Position numbers and translations under genes: made by a program. DNA of 64,000 nt from JABDGM01 sp046349975 (lineage in GTDB: Bacteria; Planctomycetota; Planctomycetia; Pirellulales; Lacipirellulaceae): the NCBI GenBank assembly GCA_046349975.1, contig JAXMBH010000028.1, positions 1 to 64,000 on the forward strand, given 5' to 3'. Positions 1 through 13,770 of the stretch are shown here, one piece after another (the first letter of the stretch is position 1; the number at the start of each line of letters is the position of its first letter). Below the pieces are notes generated by a model. That model worked only from the letters and a program-made list of their open reading frames with translations. It had not been told where the DNA came from and ran no database searches.

Positions 1-1
1 T

Positions 2-1435
<1,434 letters not shown>

Positions 1436-1442
1436 GGGGGTT

Positions 1443-1524
1443 GATAGTGGATAATTGATAGTTGTTAGTGGCTAATCAATGCGATGCTGATTGCTTTCGA
1501 TTAGCAACTATCCACTATCAACTA
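1443..1524. repeat. Inverted heptamer-type repeat (GATAGTG family) between paired genes
   Basis: The gap between the pair-1 genes is almost entirely an imperfect inverted repeat. The left arm is GATAGTGGATAATTGATAG and onward to CTAATC. The right arm starts GATTAGCAACTATCC and ends ACTATCA. The arms are built from 7-base GATAGTG/GATAGTT-like units that recur in tandem at 37397-37526 and 38111-38201. It could fold as a long hairpin in the mRNA between the two genes. Confidence 0.7.
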
Positions 1525-4500
1525 TCACTCCTTCGTGATCGTTTCGTCGAGGTTAAGGACAATGCGGGCGACGGTGGTCCAGGCGGCGAGTTCGGCTGGA
1601 GTTGTGGATGCGGCGCTTAATTGGGCGGTGAGTTTTTGTTTGGCTGGCCCGTCGTCGGCAAGCAGCGGCCAAGGGTCGAGGCCTTCTTGGTTGAACCGTT
1701 GTCGTTGTTTATCGAGGAAGGTTTGCAGCACTTTCAGCTCGTCGCTGCGAGGCGCGCGGGCAAGACAACGTTTCACGGCGGCGAATAAACGTTCAGTATC
1801 GCTGGCGCCGGCGTGTTCAATGAGTTCGAGCGCGAGGGCCCGAGCGCACTCGACGAACAGCGGCTCATTGAGCGTCGTGAGCGCCTGCAGCGGTGAGTTG
1901 GAGCGAACGCGGCGGGCGCAGGCGAACTCGCCGTTGGGCGAGTCGAAGTTCTGCAGCATCGGGTACGGGACCGAGCGGAAGCGGAACGTGTAGAGGCCGC
2001 GACGGTAGCGGTCAGGACCGGTGGCGACGTTCCATGTTTTCGGCCCATAGCTGGCCGGCGGTTTGAAGAGGAACTCGGGCGCGGGTGGAAAGACGCTCGG
2101 TCCGCCGATCGTTGGGTTCAACAGGCCGCTGGCCGCAAGGGCAACGTCGCGCACGAGTTCGGCATCGACTCGGTGGCGCGGACCGCGGGCGAGCAGGCGG
2201 TTTGCCGGGTCGCGTTCCAACAGCTGGGGCGTGACGGCGCTCGATTGCCGATAGGTGTTAGAGTTCACAATCAACTTGTGGATGTGCTTGAGGCTCCAGT
2301 TATTCTCCATGAGTTCGACGGCCAGCCAATCGAGCAACTCCGGATGCGATGGCGGTTCGCTCTGCGTGCCGAGGTCTTCCGCCGTGGCGACGAGGCCGGT
2401 GCCGAAGTAGGCCTGCCAAATGCGGTTTACGATCGAGCGAGCGGTCGTCGGCGACTGGCGATCGGCCAGCCAGCGGGCGAAGTCGAGCCGCGTGGCGCGC
2501 TGGTTGACGTCACTGCTTGTGTGCAGCGGGTTTAAAAACGCGGGAACGCCGGGTTGCACTTCCTCGGCGGGGGCAAGGAAGTTGCCTCGTTCCAGCCGGT
2601 GCGTGGGCCGCCACTTCTCGCGCTCGACGAGCGCCAGCTGCGTGGCGCCTTGCGGATGACTCTGCCACAACGCTTCGATGCGGCGGTTCTCTTCGCTCCA
2701 CTCGGGCACCGTGGTTCGCCAATAGCTAAACACGCGGTGAGTTTGCTCGACGGTGCGCTCGGCAGCAGGGGTTTGAATGATCGCACGCACTTCGGCGGGA
2801 AGCGGGTCGGCTGTCGCGCTGTCGGCATTCGTCACAGCGAAGCGAAAGCGGCCGAGGTTGTTGTTCTGGTTGTCGTCGCTGTTCCAACCACCGTGATCTT
2901 GCGCGAGATGGAACGTGAGGCGAATGCCGCCGGCGGCTTCGATCGGTTTCTCGAACGTGAAGACCGCCTTCCGCGGCACGTTGCTGCGGCCAGGGCCGAT
3001 GTTAATGCCCCAGGCCGTGAGGTTGTTGCCGTCATTGACGAAGTCGATAGGGCCCGTCACGCGCCGCTGGCCGCTCTTGTTGTCGAAGATGCTCTCGAGC
3101 TCGCGCTCGGGCGGGTTCACGTCGGCCGTGGCTCGGGCAATCTTCAGCGGAATCTTTCGCTCAGGGTGCTGCAGCGACACGGCGTCGACGGTGAACTCGG
3201 AGAGGGCGCAGGTTCCGTAAATGGAGCGGCCGGGCCCGCCGTGCGGGAGATCGGCGTCGTTCAACAGTTCGAGGCGGACGGCCGTCACTTTCGCCAGCTG
3301 CGTATCGCACGTGAAATGCGTCGTGAACTGCGTTGGCGCATAGCCGGCTGCGAGAATGGAGCCATCGTCGAGCACATAATGTTTTTGATCGCCGGAGGCC
3401 TCTTCAGGCGGCTTCACCACGGTCCACTCGGGCTGGTTGCCGCGCACGCCCGCTTCCCACGCGGCCATGCGCTCCCGCCACTCGGGGTGCGCGGCCTGCA
3501 AGCGTTCTTCGATCGACCGAATCACCTTCTCAGTCGCTTGCCATTCGGTTTCCTGCTCCGGCGTGTAGACCGTGATTTGCGCCTCATGGCAATTGTTGAG
3601 GAACGCAAACATCTGGTAGTACTCGGTCTGCGAGATCGGATCGTACTTGTGCGTGTGGCACTGGGCGCACTGGATCGTGAGGCCGAGGATGCCTTTGCCG
3701 ATCGCGTCCATGCGGTCGTACATGGCTTCCATGCGGAACTGCTCGGGATCGATGCCGCCCTCTTCATTGATCATCGAGTTGCGGAGGAAACCCGTCGCGA
3801 CGCGCTCGTCTTGCGTGGGGTGCGGCAGCAAGTCGCCGGCGATTTGTTCGATGACGAACTCGTTGTACGGCAGGTCGCGGTTGAGCGAATTGATCACCCA
3901 ATCGCGATAGTTCCAGGCGAACCGCGGCTTGTCTTTTTCGAAGCCGTCGGAGTCGGAATAGCGAGCGGCATCGAGCCAGAGACGGCCCCACCGTTCGCCG
4001 AAGTGCGGCGAGGCGAGCAGGCGGTCGATTTGCGCATCGAGTGCTTTGTCGCCACCGGCCGCATCGAACTTGGCTTGTTCATCGAGCGTCGGCGGCAGGC
4101 CGACGAGGTCGAGCGACAGGCGGCGGAAGAGCGTGGCCGCGTTCGCCGCGGGCGAGTGCGTGAGACTTTGCTGTTGGAGTCGGGATTCGACAAAGGCATC
4201 AATCGGATTGCGCACCCAAGCCTTGTCATTCACTTCGGGAACGGCTGGCCGCTCGGGCAGGGCGAACGCCCAGTGCACCTGGTACTTCGCGCCTTCCTTA
4301 AGCCATTGGCGGAGCATGGCGACTTGCTCGGGCTTGAGTGCCTTGCCGGAGTTCGGCGGCGGCATTTGTTCGTCCGCATCGTGGCTCGTGATCCGCTGGA
4401 GCAGTTCGCTGTGTTCAGTATTCGCCGGATCGATAGCGGCTTCCGCGCCGTGAACTTCGCCTTCGCTCTTCCACACGTCGAGCCGCAAATCGGCTTGGCG

Positions 4501-4659
4501 ATGTTTGGGATCCGGGCCGTGGCAGGCGAAGCAATTGTCGGAGAGGATGGGGCGGATATCGCGGTTGAATTCGAGTGGGGCGGTCACGCCAGAATTCAGT
4601 GGACTGGCCGTGAAAAGTAGCGTGGCCGTAATGTAAGCGAAAATGGTGTTGCGTCGCAT
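1525..4659 (-). CDS. PSCyt1-DUF1549-DUF1553 protein (pair 1)
   Basis: A secreted planctomycete cytochrome-type protein of 1044 residues. After a signal peptide comes a PSCyt1 heme-binding motif (CFACHG, about residues 43-48). The DUF1549 region starts at LFRRLSLDLVGLPPT, a second CxxCH (CAQCHTHKYDPI) lies near residue 330, and the C-terminal DUF1553 holds NRIWQAYFGTGLV and SNSPLQALTTLNEP. The two c-type heme motifs suggest electron transfer or redox chemistry in the periplasm or paryphoplasm; the true reaction is unknown. I chose ATG at 4659 over a GTG at 4668 because an AGG-rich stretch lies upstream of the ATG. It is transcribed towards, and ahead of, the DUF1501 gene. Confidence 0.9.
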   Translation of the reverse strand: MRRNTIFAYITATLLFTASPLNSGVTAPLEFNRDIRPILSDNCFACHGPDPKHRQADLRLDVWKSEGEVHGAEAAIDPANTEHSELLQRITSHDADEQMPPPNSGKALKPEQVAMLRQWLKEGAKYQVHWAFALPERPAVPEVNDKAWVRNPIDAFVESRLQQQSLTHSPAANAATLFRRLSLDLVGLPPTLDEQAKFDAAGGDKALDAQIDRLLASPHFGERWGRLWLDAARYSDSDGFEKDKPRFAWNYRDWVINSLNRDLPYNEFVIEQIAGDLLPHPTQDERVATGFLRNSMINEEGGIDPEQFRMEAMYDRMDAIGKGILGLTIQCAQCHTHKYDPISQTEYYQMFAFLNNCHEAQITVYTPEQETEWQATEKVIRSIEERLQAAHPEWRERMAAWEAGVRGNQPEWTVVKPPEEASGDQKHYVLDDGSILAAGYAPTQFTTHFTCDTQLAKVTAVRLELLNDADLPHGGPGRSIYGTCALSEFTVDAVSLQHPERKIPLKIARATADVNPPERELESIFDNKSGQRRVTGPIDFVNDGNNLTAWGINIGPGRSNVPRKAVFTFEKPIEAAGGIRLTFHLAQDHGGWNSDDNQNNNLGRFRFAVTNADSATADPLPAEVRAIIQTPAAERTVEQTHRVFSYWRTTVPEWSEENRRIEALWQSHPQGATQLALVEREKWRPTHRLERGNFLAPAEEVQPGVPAFLNPLHTSSDVNQRATRLDFARWLADRQSPTTARSIVNRIWQAYFGTGLVATAEDLGTQSEPPSHPELLDWLAVELMENNWSLKHIHKLIVNSNTYRQSSAVTPQLLERDPANRLLARGPRHRVDAELVRDVALAASGLLNPTIGGPSVFPPAPEFLFKPPASYGPKTWNVATGPDRYRRGLYTFRFRSVPYPMLQNFDSPNGEFACARRVRSNSPLQALTTLNEPLFVECARALALELIEHAGASDTERLFAAVKRCLARAPRSDELKVLQTFLDKQRQRFNQEGLDPWPLLADDGPAKQKLTAQLSAASTTPAELAAWTTVARIVLNLDETITKE

Positions 4660-4704
4660 TTGCGCCACCGCCTAGCAACGTTTCGGGATCGAAGTCGTCG
4701 TCAA

Positions 4705-4995
4705 TTAGAATTGCGTATCGCCCAGCAACCGAGCGCCATGGTAGACGGCAAGTATTTCAATTCTCTTGACGCCACATTCGTACATGATTCTATATTGGCC
4801 GAAGAGTATTTCACGGATACCGATATCACTGAATTCGTCAACAATATGCCCGGATTCGGGATGAATGCGCAATCGCGTAACAGATGCTTTGAGCTTGCGA
4901 ATGAAATGCGAAGCAGTGATTGGCGAGTCGCGAGCGATGAACGCGCGAATTGCCTTCAGGTCATTGCGAGATTGCGAACTCCATACGATTCTCAT
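4705..4995 (-). CDS. ParE/RelE-type toxin
   Basis: A 96-residue protein of the RelE/ParE toxin superfamily. Features seen: an N-terminal VWSSQSRNDLKAIRAFIARD helix region, a central HPESGHIVDEF block, and a C-terminal strand pair REILFGQYRIMYECG...IEILAVYHGARLL. ParE proteins poison DNA gyrase and RelE proteins cleave mRNA on ribosomes; which applies here cannot be told. The ATG overlaps the stop of the upstream antitoxin by four bases, so the two are translationally coupled. The pair sits between two DUF1553-DUF1501 pairs, on the same strand. Confidence 0.85.
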   Translation of the reverse strand: MRIVWSSQSRNDLKAIRAFIARDSPITASHFIRKLKASVTRLRIHPESGHIVDEFSDIGIREILFGQYRIMYECGVKRIEILAVYHGARLLGDTQF

Positions 4996-5177
4996 TCTTG
5001 ATCTTCGGCCTCGAGTTCTCGCATGAAATCGTCGTGGTCAATGAATTCTCCAGCGGCAATCTGCTGTCGACCGATTTCGATCTTTCGGAGTAGGTACAAG
5101 CGATCGATCGCCTGATCGATCGACGTATCTTCGTCAAGCGTCTCAAGTGTGGCGAATATTTTCTGCTTTGTCGTCAT
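4992..5177 (-). CDS. Antitoxin partner of the ParE-type toxin
   Basis: A 61-residue acidic protein directly upstream of, and overlapping by four bases, the ParE-type toxin gene. Its sequence (LDEDTSIDQAIDRLYLLRKIEIG followed by an acidic tail ending ELEAEDQE) has the length and helix pattern of small antitoxins that accompany ParE/RelE toxins in cyanobacteria and planctomycetes. I do not see a clear ribbon-helix-helix motif. The assignment rests on size, position and overlap with the toxin. Confidence 0.75.
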   Translation of the reverse strand: MTTKQKIFATLETLDEDTSIDQAIDRLYLLRKIEIGRQQIAAGEFIDHDDFMRELEAEDQE

Positions 5178-5222
5178 TGATATGCCTCATCCCATTGAGA
5201 GTTGCATCTGAAAGACGCGCTT

Positions 5223-6692
5223 TCAGGCAATTATATCAAAAATTGGCTTGCCCTTGCCGTCCTTCGTCACATAAAACGGTCGGCGTTCGACGTCGTACGC
5301 CGTTTTCGGGCTGATTCCCATAAGGTGCATGATCGTGGCGTGCATGTCTTCGAGCGACACCGGGTTTTTCGTGACCAGGCACGGCCGCTCGACGGCCGTT
5401 TCGCCGTACAGGAAGCCGCGCTTCACGCCTCCGCCGAACATGAGCACCGACGACGAGCCGGTGAAATGCCGGTGCAGGCCATAGTGGATCGGCTCCTTGA
5501 GCACATCGGTCTTGGCGCGCGATTGATCCTTGGCCGCGCTGCCGGGCACGCCTTCGATCATCATGTCGCGGCTGAACTCGCTGGCCAGCACGACCAGCGT
5601 GCGATCGAGGAGCCCGCGGTCTTCGAGGTCGCGAATGAGTTGCGCGACCGGCCGATCGATTTCGCGTTTCATGCGCTCGGCCGTCGCGTGGCCGTTTTCG
5701 TGGGTGTCCCAATGCAGGAACGGCACGTACTCGGTGGTGACTTCGATGTAGCGCGCGCCAGCCTCCACCAACCGCCGAGCGAGCAGGCAGCCGCGGCCGA
5801 AGCTGCTGTCGCCGTACTTCTCGGCAGCTTCCTTCTTTTCGAGCGACAAGTCGAACGCGGTTTTCTCTTTCGAACTCAACAGCCGATGGGCGGCAGCGAT
5901 CGATTTGAGCATCGACTCTTGTTGGTAGTCGCTCGCGTAGCGCATGTGCGGGCTGTGTTCGACCATCCGCTCGAACGCGCGGTAGCGGTTTTCGAAGCGG
6001 CCGGCGTCCATGCCTTTCGGCGGGCGCACCGCGAGCATTGCGTCTTCCGGCACCGGCAAGTTGAACGGGCCAAACTCGGAGCCGAAGAAGCCGCCGGTGG
6101 TAAAGGCCTTCAGCTCTTCCGATTCGCCGTTGCCTTCGAGCCGCTGGCCGATATTGATGAACGGCGGAATCACCGGGTTGAGCGGGCCGAGCACGCGGGC
6201 CATCCAGGCGCCGATGTGCGGCGCCGCCACGGTTTGCGGCGGCACGTAGCCGGTGTGCCAGTGATATTGATGCCGCGAGTGGAGGATATGGCCCAGGTCA
6301 GGCAGTACGTGCGAGCGAATGAGCGTGGCGCGATCCATCACGCTCGCGATCTGTTCGAGGCCTTGGCAGATCTTGATGTTGTCGACGGCCGTGTCGATCG
6401 CCGGGAACGTGCTCATCACTTTCTCGACCGGCAGGCCGACTTCGAACGGCTGATAGCGCTTGGGGTCGAACGTTTCCGGAGCTGCCATGCCGCCGCCCAT
6501 CCAGAGCAGGATGCACGTGTCGGCTTTAGCGGCGGGTTGTTCAATTGCCGCGCCGGCGGTGTCGGCGCGAAGCAGCCGCGGTTCGCCGGCCAGGAGCGCG
6601 GCGGCACTTGAGGCGGCCAGCGACTGCAGGAACTGCCGGCGGGTGGCGGCAACTTCGGCACGTTTCTGCTGCATTCTGTCCATGTTATGCAT
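5223..6692 (-). CDS. DUF1501 domain protein, Tat-exported (pair 2)
   Basis: A 489-residue DUF1501 protein with a twin-arginine signal (TRRQFLQ, residues 17-23) before an alanine-rich hydrophobic stretch. Body landmarks: CILLWMGGGMAAPETFDPK, HQYHWHTGYVPP (histidine-rich), VVLASEFSRDMMIEG and DMHATIMHLMGI near the C-terminus. I chose ATG at 6692 rather than an upstream TTG at 6704 because GAGG lies about seven bases upstream of the ATG. It follows a DUF1549/DUF1553 gene on the same strand, separated by a palindromic repeat. Compared with the pair-1 protein it has diverged in the metal-site region (SEFSRD in place of GEFGRT), which suggests a different substrate. Confidence 0.88.
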   Translation of the reverse strand: MHNMDRMQQKRAEVAATRRQFLQSLAASSAAALLAGEPRLLRADTAGAAIEQPAAKADTCILLWMGGGMAAPETFDPKRYQPFEVGLPVEKVMSTFPAIDTAVDNIKICQGLEQIASVMDRATLIRSHVLPDLGHILHSRHQYHWHTGYVPPQTVAAPHIGAWMARVLGPLNPVIPPFINIGQRLEGNGESEELKAFTTGGFFGSEFGPFNLPVPEDAMLAVRPPKGMDAGRFENRYRAFERMVEHSPHMRYASDYQQESMLKSIAAAHRLLSSKEKTAFDLSLEKKEAAEKYGDSSFGRGCLLARRLVEAGARYIEVTTEYVPFLHWDTHENGHATAERMKREIDRPVAQLIRDLEDRGLLDRTLVVLASEFSRDMMIEGVPGSAAKDQSRAKTDVLKEPIHYGLHRHFTGSSSVLMFGGGVKRGFLYGETAVERPCLVTKNPVSLEDMHATIMHLMGISPKTAYDVERRPFYVTKDGKGKPIFDIIA

Positions 6693-6726
6693 CACAAGCC
6701 TCAAAGCGCTTGAGTTGAGTTTCTTT

Positions 6727-6836
6727 ATTTCACCACGACGACACGAAGATCACGACGTTCGCTCGCAGCATTTCCGGGCCGTGGCAAAATTCGTCAGCTT
6801 CTTCGTCGTGTCCGTCGTGTCGTTGTGGTGAAATCT
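6727..6836. repeat. CACGACGACACG inverted repeat
   Basis: An imperfect inverted repeat fills the gap between the pair-2 genes. The left arm is ATTTCACCACGACGACACG. The right arm reads GTCGTGTCGTTGTGGTGAA. Each arm contains short CACGACG units. A second copy lies at 14861-14957. Such hairpins could act as transcription terminators or mRNA stabilisers, but no T-tract is present. Confidence 0.7.
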
Positions 6837-6850
6837 TAGAGTCGGTCGAC

Positions 6851-8782
6851 TTAGCGAATGATTTGATATTCCGGCAGCATGATCACGATCCATAGCAAGT
6901 CTTCAACGCCTTGTTGCGAGGGCGATTTGCCAAGTACCTCGTTCGCAACGTCGCGTTCCGCTGCCGTGGGCTGCCGTGATAACGCCGATTCGTACAACCA
7001 GTCGATCACTGCATCGCTATCTTTGCCTTCGAATTGCTTCAGTACATTCGCTGCTCCGCGCTTCAGCGTGGTAGCCAATAATTCGCTGTTCGACAGGTCG
7101 AGTGCTTGCAGCGTGGTTAGCAGCGACGGCCGCTCGGAGACGACCTGTTCGCGATTGGGCCGGCCGAGCGAGCGCATCAACAAATCGCACGTAACGAGCG
7201 CGGCTCGGTATTCTTTGCGGTCCTTTTGTTCGTCCTTGGGAAGGAAGGCGGCGACCGTTTTGTGCGGTGATTCGGGGCCCGTGTCGGTGAGTTGCCAGAG
7301 CGCGTCGCTGAATTCCTCGGCCGTCATCCGCTTGGCGATTGGCCCGCCGTACACGAACTCTGGCCCCTTCGGCTGGGCATCGAGTGCGAGTGCCTGCGAT
7401 TGGTAGGCCCGCGACGTCACGATCAGTCGCATGGTGCTCTTTAAATCGTAGCCATGATCAGCCAGTTCGACGGCGAGATAATCGAGCAGATCGTCGCTCC
7501 AGGGAGCGGTTTGCATGGCGTCGACCGGGTGGACGATGCCGCGGCCCATGAACCGGTGCCAAATGCGGTTGACGATCGTGCGGGTGAACCGGCCGTTTTC
7601 GCGGTCGGTCATGAGTTCCGCGAGTCGCTTCAGCCGTTCGTCTTTCGGCGCGGCCGGATTGATTTGGCCGAGTTCGGGGAACAGCCACGCTGCTTGGGCC
7701 ATGGTGCCGGTGGGTTTGTCGCAGCGGTTGATCTCGAGCGGGGCGTCGGCATAGATCGCCGCGAGGCCGTACGTTTCGGAGAGCTTCCAGCGGTCGATGA
7801 AACTGTCGTGGCACGAGGCGCACTTGAGGTTGAGCCCCAAGAACACTTGGCCGACATTCTGCGCGAACTGAACTTCTGGCCGCTGGCTGGCGTTCACGTT
7901 GCCGCGCCACTTGATGCCGCGAATGAAACCTGCCGATTCGGGTGCCGGTGCGATCAGGTCGCGCGTGAACTGGTCGAAAGGTTTGTTCTCAAGGAGCGAG
8001 CGATAGAGCCAGGCACTGATTTGCGTGCGGCCGCCATCAATGTAGCCCGTGCCTTGGTAATCGTTGCGGAGCAGATCGTTCCAGAACGAAAGCCAATGCT
8101 CGGCGTAGGCCTGGCGATTGCTCAGCAGCTCATCGACGACCTGTTCACGCTTCGCCGGATCAGTATTCGCTAAGAAAGCGTGTAGGGCGTCCGGCGTTGG
8201 CAGCAGGCCGACGAGGTCCAGATAAACTCGCCGCAGAAATTCAGCATCGCTAAGAGGCTGTGGCCGCGCGACATTGTGTTGCGAAAGATACGCATCAACG
8301 ATGCGATCAATCGGATTCGTACGACCTTCAGTCACGGGCGGCAACTCGGGCCGGCGTGGCCGCAGCGGCGGCTCGTATTCTTGGGGAGCAAACGTGAACC
8401 CGGCTTCCCACGGCGCCCCGCCATCGATCCAGGCGCGCAGCGTTTTGATCTCATCGGGTGAGAGCGGCGGCTTATCCTTCGGCATGCGCTCGTCGGCGTT
8501 GCTCGACGTGATCAGGTCGACAATTCGCGACCCGGCGGAATCACCGGGCACGACGGCATCGTCTTTGAAAATCAGCTCGCGCGTGTTGACCGAGAAGTCA
8601 CCTTCGCTCCGCCGACCGCCGTGGCATTCGACGCAGTGCTTTCGCAGAATGGGTGCAACTTGGTGGGCAAAATCGACAGCCCCCGCCGCTTCGGCGGCCT
8701 GGCTGTTGGAAGCGACCGCCACGAAAAGCAAAAGCATTGCCGGGAGCGCCCACCCAGAGCGATAATAGAATGCCGCCTGCAT
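6851..8782 (-). CDS. PSCyt1-DUF1549-DUF1553 protein, short form (pair 2)
   Basis: A 643-residue member of the planctomycete cytochrome family, clearly shorter than the roughly 1050-residue members elsewhere in the window. It begins with a signal peptide (ALPAMLLLFVAVASNSQAAEA), then a PSCyt1 heme motif CVECHGG at residues 50-56. DUF1549 follows (EFLRRVYLDLVGLLPTPDAL), then a second CxxCH in CASCHDSFIDRW. DUF1553 begins at RTIVNRIWHRFMGRGIVHP. The CASCH motif is followed by DSFIDRW instead of DHKYDPI, marking a distinct subfamily. The longer ORF extends upstream to 9325 but would run through the divergent neighbour, so I take the ATG at 8782; an alternative ATG lies near 8873. Confidence 0.85.
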   Translation of the reverse strand: MQAAFYYRSGWALPAMLLLFVAVASNSQAAEAAGAVDFAHQVAPILRKHCVECHGGRRSEGDFSVNTRELIFKDDAVVPGDSAGSRIVDLITSSNADERMPKDKPPLSPDEIKTLRAWIDGGAPWEAGFTFAPQEYEPPLRPRRPELPPVTEGRTNPIDRIVDAYLSQHNVARPQPLSDAEFLRRVYLDLVGLLPTPDALHAFLANTDPAKREQVVDELLSNRQAYAEHWLSFWNDLLRNDYQGTGYIDGGRTQISAWLYRSLLENKPFDQFTRDLIAPAPESAGFIRGIKWRGNVNASQRPEVQFAQNVGQVFLGLNLKCASCHDSFIDRWKLSETYGLAAIYADAPLEINRCDKPTGTMAQAAWLFPELGQINPAAPKDERLKRLAELMTDRENGRFTRTIVNRIWHRFMGRGIVHPVDAMQTAPWSDDLLDYLAVELADHGYDLKSTMRLIVTSRAYQSQALALDAQPKGPEFVYGGPIAKRMTAEEFSDALWQLTDTGPESPHKTVAAFLPKDEQKDRKEYRAALVTCDLLMRSLGRPNREQVVSERPSLLTTLQALDLSNSELLATTLKRGAANVLKQFEGKDSDAVIDWLYESALSRQPTAAERDVANEVLGKSPSQQGVEDLLWIVIMLPEYQIIR

Positions 8783-8862
8783 GATACCGTAAGCCCGCCG
8801 CAGTTCCGGGAAACCGTCATTATAAGTTTCCCCGCGCCCGAGCGGCAACCAAATCACCCGTA

Positions 8863-8924
8863 GGACGGACATATTTGTCCGTCCGTTGTTGCGGATGGAC
8901 TTTTTCGGATGGACAGAATTGTCC
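8863..8924. promoter_or_regulatory. Double GGACA-TGTCC palindrome between divergent genes
   Basis: Two inverted repeats sit between the divergent cytochrome genes. The first is perfect: nine-base arms GGACGGACA (8863-8871) and TGTCCGTCC (8876-8884) around TATT. The second is GGACAGAATTGTCC at 8911-8924. A half-like copy GGATGGAC lies between and next to them. They share GGACA-N4-TGTCC. They could be a regulator binding site for one or both genes, or members of a dispersed repeat family. Confidence 0.5.
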
Positions 8925-8962
8925 CTCCCACCAAAACCGCGTATCGCTCGAACGATCCTGAT

Positions 8963-12121
<3,159 letters not shown>

Positions 12122-12132
12122 CACAAATCATC

Positions 12133-12218
12133 GATTGGAGCACGCAGCGCAAGCAAGTGCCACGGGCGATGACATTGCGCGGCGGCGCAAGCACTTGCTC
12201 GCGCTGCGTGCTCCGATC
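12133..12218. repeat. AGCACGCAGCGC long inverted repeat
   Basis: Arms of about 27 bases (12133-12160 and 12191-12218, around GGAGCACGCAGCGC and GCGCTGCGTGCTCC) pair with one mismatch and one wobble. An inner hairpin TTGCGC-GGCG-GCGCAA lies at 12175-12190. It fills most of the 141-base gap between the pair-3 genes. No T-tract follows, so it looks like a REP-type or MITE-type palindrome instead of a simple terminator. Confidence 0.7.
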
Positions 12219-12262
12219 CGTGAAGTTGTTGTAATTGCGTGCTCAATTCGCCGGCCCTTCCA

Positions 12263-13768
12263 ATGAACCAAAATCAACATCCCGCCGAACTCTTGCAGCA
12301 GGTCACGCGCCGCCACTTCTTCGGCGCTTCGGCCGCCGGCATCGGCAGCGCCGCACTTGGTTCGCTACTGGCGAATTCATTGGTTTCGACACGAACGCGT
12401 GCCGATGAAGCCTCCAGCCCAACTCGCGCCGGGCAACTTCCCCAACGCGCGAAGCGAGTCATCTACCTCTTCCAAGCCGGCGGCCCCGCTCAGCAAGACC
12501 TGTTCGATTACAAACCACTCCTCAACGAGAAGAACGGCGAGCAACTCCCGGCGCACATCCGCGGCAGCCAGCGTCTTACCGCCATGTCGGCCCAGCAGGC
12601 CTCGATTCCGCTCGCCGGTTCGATCTTCAAGTTCGCCCAGCACGGCCAGTCGGGGTCCTGGCTTAGCGAAGTGCTGCCGCATCATCGCCAGATCGTCGAC
12701 GACATCTGCATCGTGCGGTCGATGTTCACGGAAGCGATCAACCACGACCCGGCGATGACGTTCTTCCAAACCGGCGCCCAAATCGCCGGCCGGCCGTCGC
12801 TCGGCGCTTGGCTCAGTTACGGGCTCGGCACGATGAACGCCGACTTGCCGTCGTTTATCGTGCTCGTGTCGGCCAATCAAGCCGATCAGCCGCTCTATGC
12901 CCGGCTGTGGGGCAGTGGGTTCCTGGATTCGAAATATCAAGGAGTGCAGCTGCGCCCTGGCAAGGATCCCGTGTTGTATTTGAGCAATCCCGACGGCATC
13001 TGTCGGTCGGGTCGTGGCGCGATGCTCGAAAAACTCAACACACTCAATCGTCATCAGTTCGATGCGGAGCTCGATCCCGAAATCGAATCGCGCATCGCGC
13101 AATACGAGATGGCCTTCCGCATGCAAACCAGCGTGCCGGATGTAACGAACCTCGCCGACGAGTCGGCCGCCACGTTCGACCTCTACGGTCCCGACAGCAA
13201 GCAACCCGGCACGTTCGCCGCCAACTGCCTGCTCGCCCGCCGGCTGGCCGAGCGCGGTGTGCGCTTCATCCAGCTCTATCACCAAGGCTGGGACCACCAC
13301 GGCGGCTTGCCCGCCGGCATGCGCAACCAATGCGGCGAAACCGACCAGGCCTCGGCCGCACTCATCATCGATCTCAAACAGCGCGGGCTGCTCGAAGACA
13401 CGCTTGTCGTTTGGGGCGGCGAATTCGGCCGCACTTCGTACTCGCAAGGCACGCTCACGGCAACCGATTATGGCCGCGACCATCACCCGCGGTGCTTCTC
13501 GATCTGGCTCGCCGGCGGCGGCATCAAGCCCGGCATCACCTACGGCCGCACCGACGACTACGGCTACAACATCGCCGACGCGAAGGGCAACCCGATTTCA
13601 CCCACGAAAGAAACCTTCACGCCCGGCGCCGTGCATGTGCACGACCTGCAAGCCACGATCCTCCACCAACTCGGCATCGACCACACGCAGCTCACGTTCA
13701 AATACCAGGGCCGCCGCTTCCGGCTGACCGATGTGCATGGGCATGTGGTGGAGGATATTCTGGCGTGA
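12263..13768 (+). CDS. DUF1501 domain protein, Tat-exported (pair 3)
   Basis: A DUF1501 protein of about 501 residues from the ATG at 12263. A twin-arginine motif (TRRHFFG, residues 15-21) precedes an Ala/Gly-rich hydrophobic segment. Landmarks: IYLFQAGGPAQQDLFDYKP, VVWGGEFGRTSYSQG, DYGRDHHPRCFSIWLAGGG and VHDLQATILHQLGID. It is close in architecture to the pair-1 protein and shares the GGEFGRT block. Placement just downstream of the LamG-containing cytochrome gene fits the usual operon pairing. Function unknown beyond membership in the alkaline-phosphatase-like fold. Confidence 0.9.
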   Translation: MNQNQHPAELLQQVTRRHFFGASAAGIGSAALGSLLANSLVSTRTRADEASSPTRAGQLPQRAKRVIYLFQAGGPAQQDLFDYKPLLNEKNGEQLPAHIRGSQRLTAMSAQQASIPLAGSIFKFAQHGQSGSWLSEVLPHHRQIVDDICIVRSMFTEAINHDPAMTFFQTGAQIAGRPSLGAWLSYGLGTMNADLPSFIVLVSANQADQPLYARLWGSGFLDSKYQGVQLRPGKDPVLYLSNPDGICRSGRGAMLEKLNTLNRHQFDAELDPEIESRIAQYEMAFRMQTSVPDVTNLADESAATFDLYGPDSKQPGTFAANCLLARRLAERGVRFIQLYHQGWDHHGGLPAGMRNQCGETDQASAALIIDLKQRGLLEDTLVVWGGEFGRTSYSQGTLTATDYGRDHHPRCFSIWLAGGGIKPGITYGRTDDYGYNIADAKGNPISPTKETFTPGAVHVHDLQATILHQLGIDHTQLTFKYQGRRFRLTDVHGHVVEDILA

Positions 13769-13770
13769 AT

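Noticed and set aside
2554..4620. A 688-residue plus-strand open frame opposite the pair-1 cytochrome gene
   Set aside because: It is antisense to a well-supported PSCyt1/DUF1553 gene, is rich in Arg/Val/Gly as expected of a GC-rich shadow, and resembles no family.
6699..6713. An AAGCGCTT-containing palindrome-like stretch near the pair-2 DUF1501 start
   Set aside because: Only the eight-base core matches the LacI boxes; the flanks are CTC/GAG in place of TGA/TCA, and the position overlaps the ribosome binding region of an unrelated gene.
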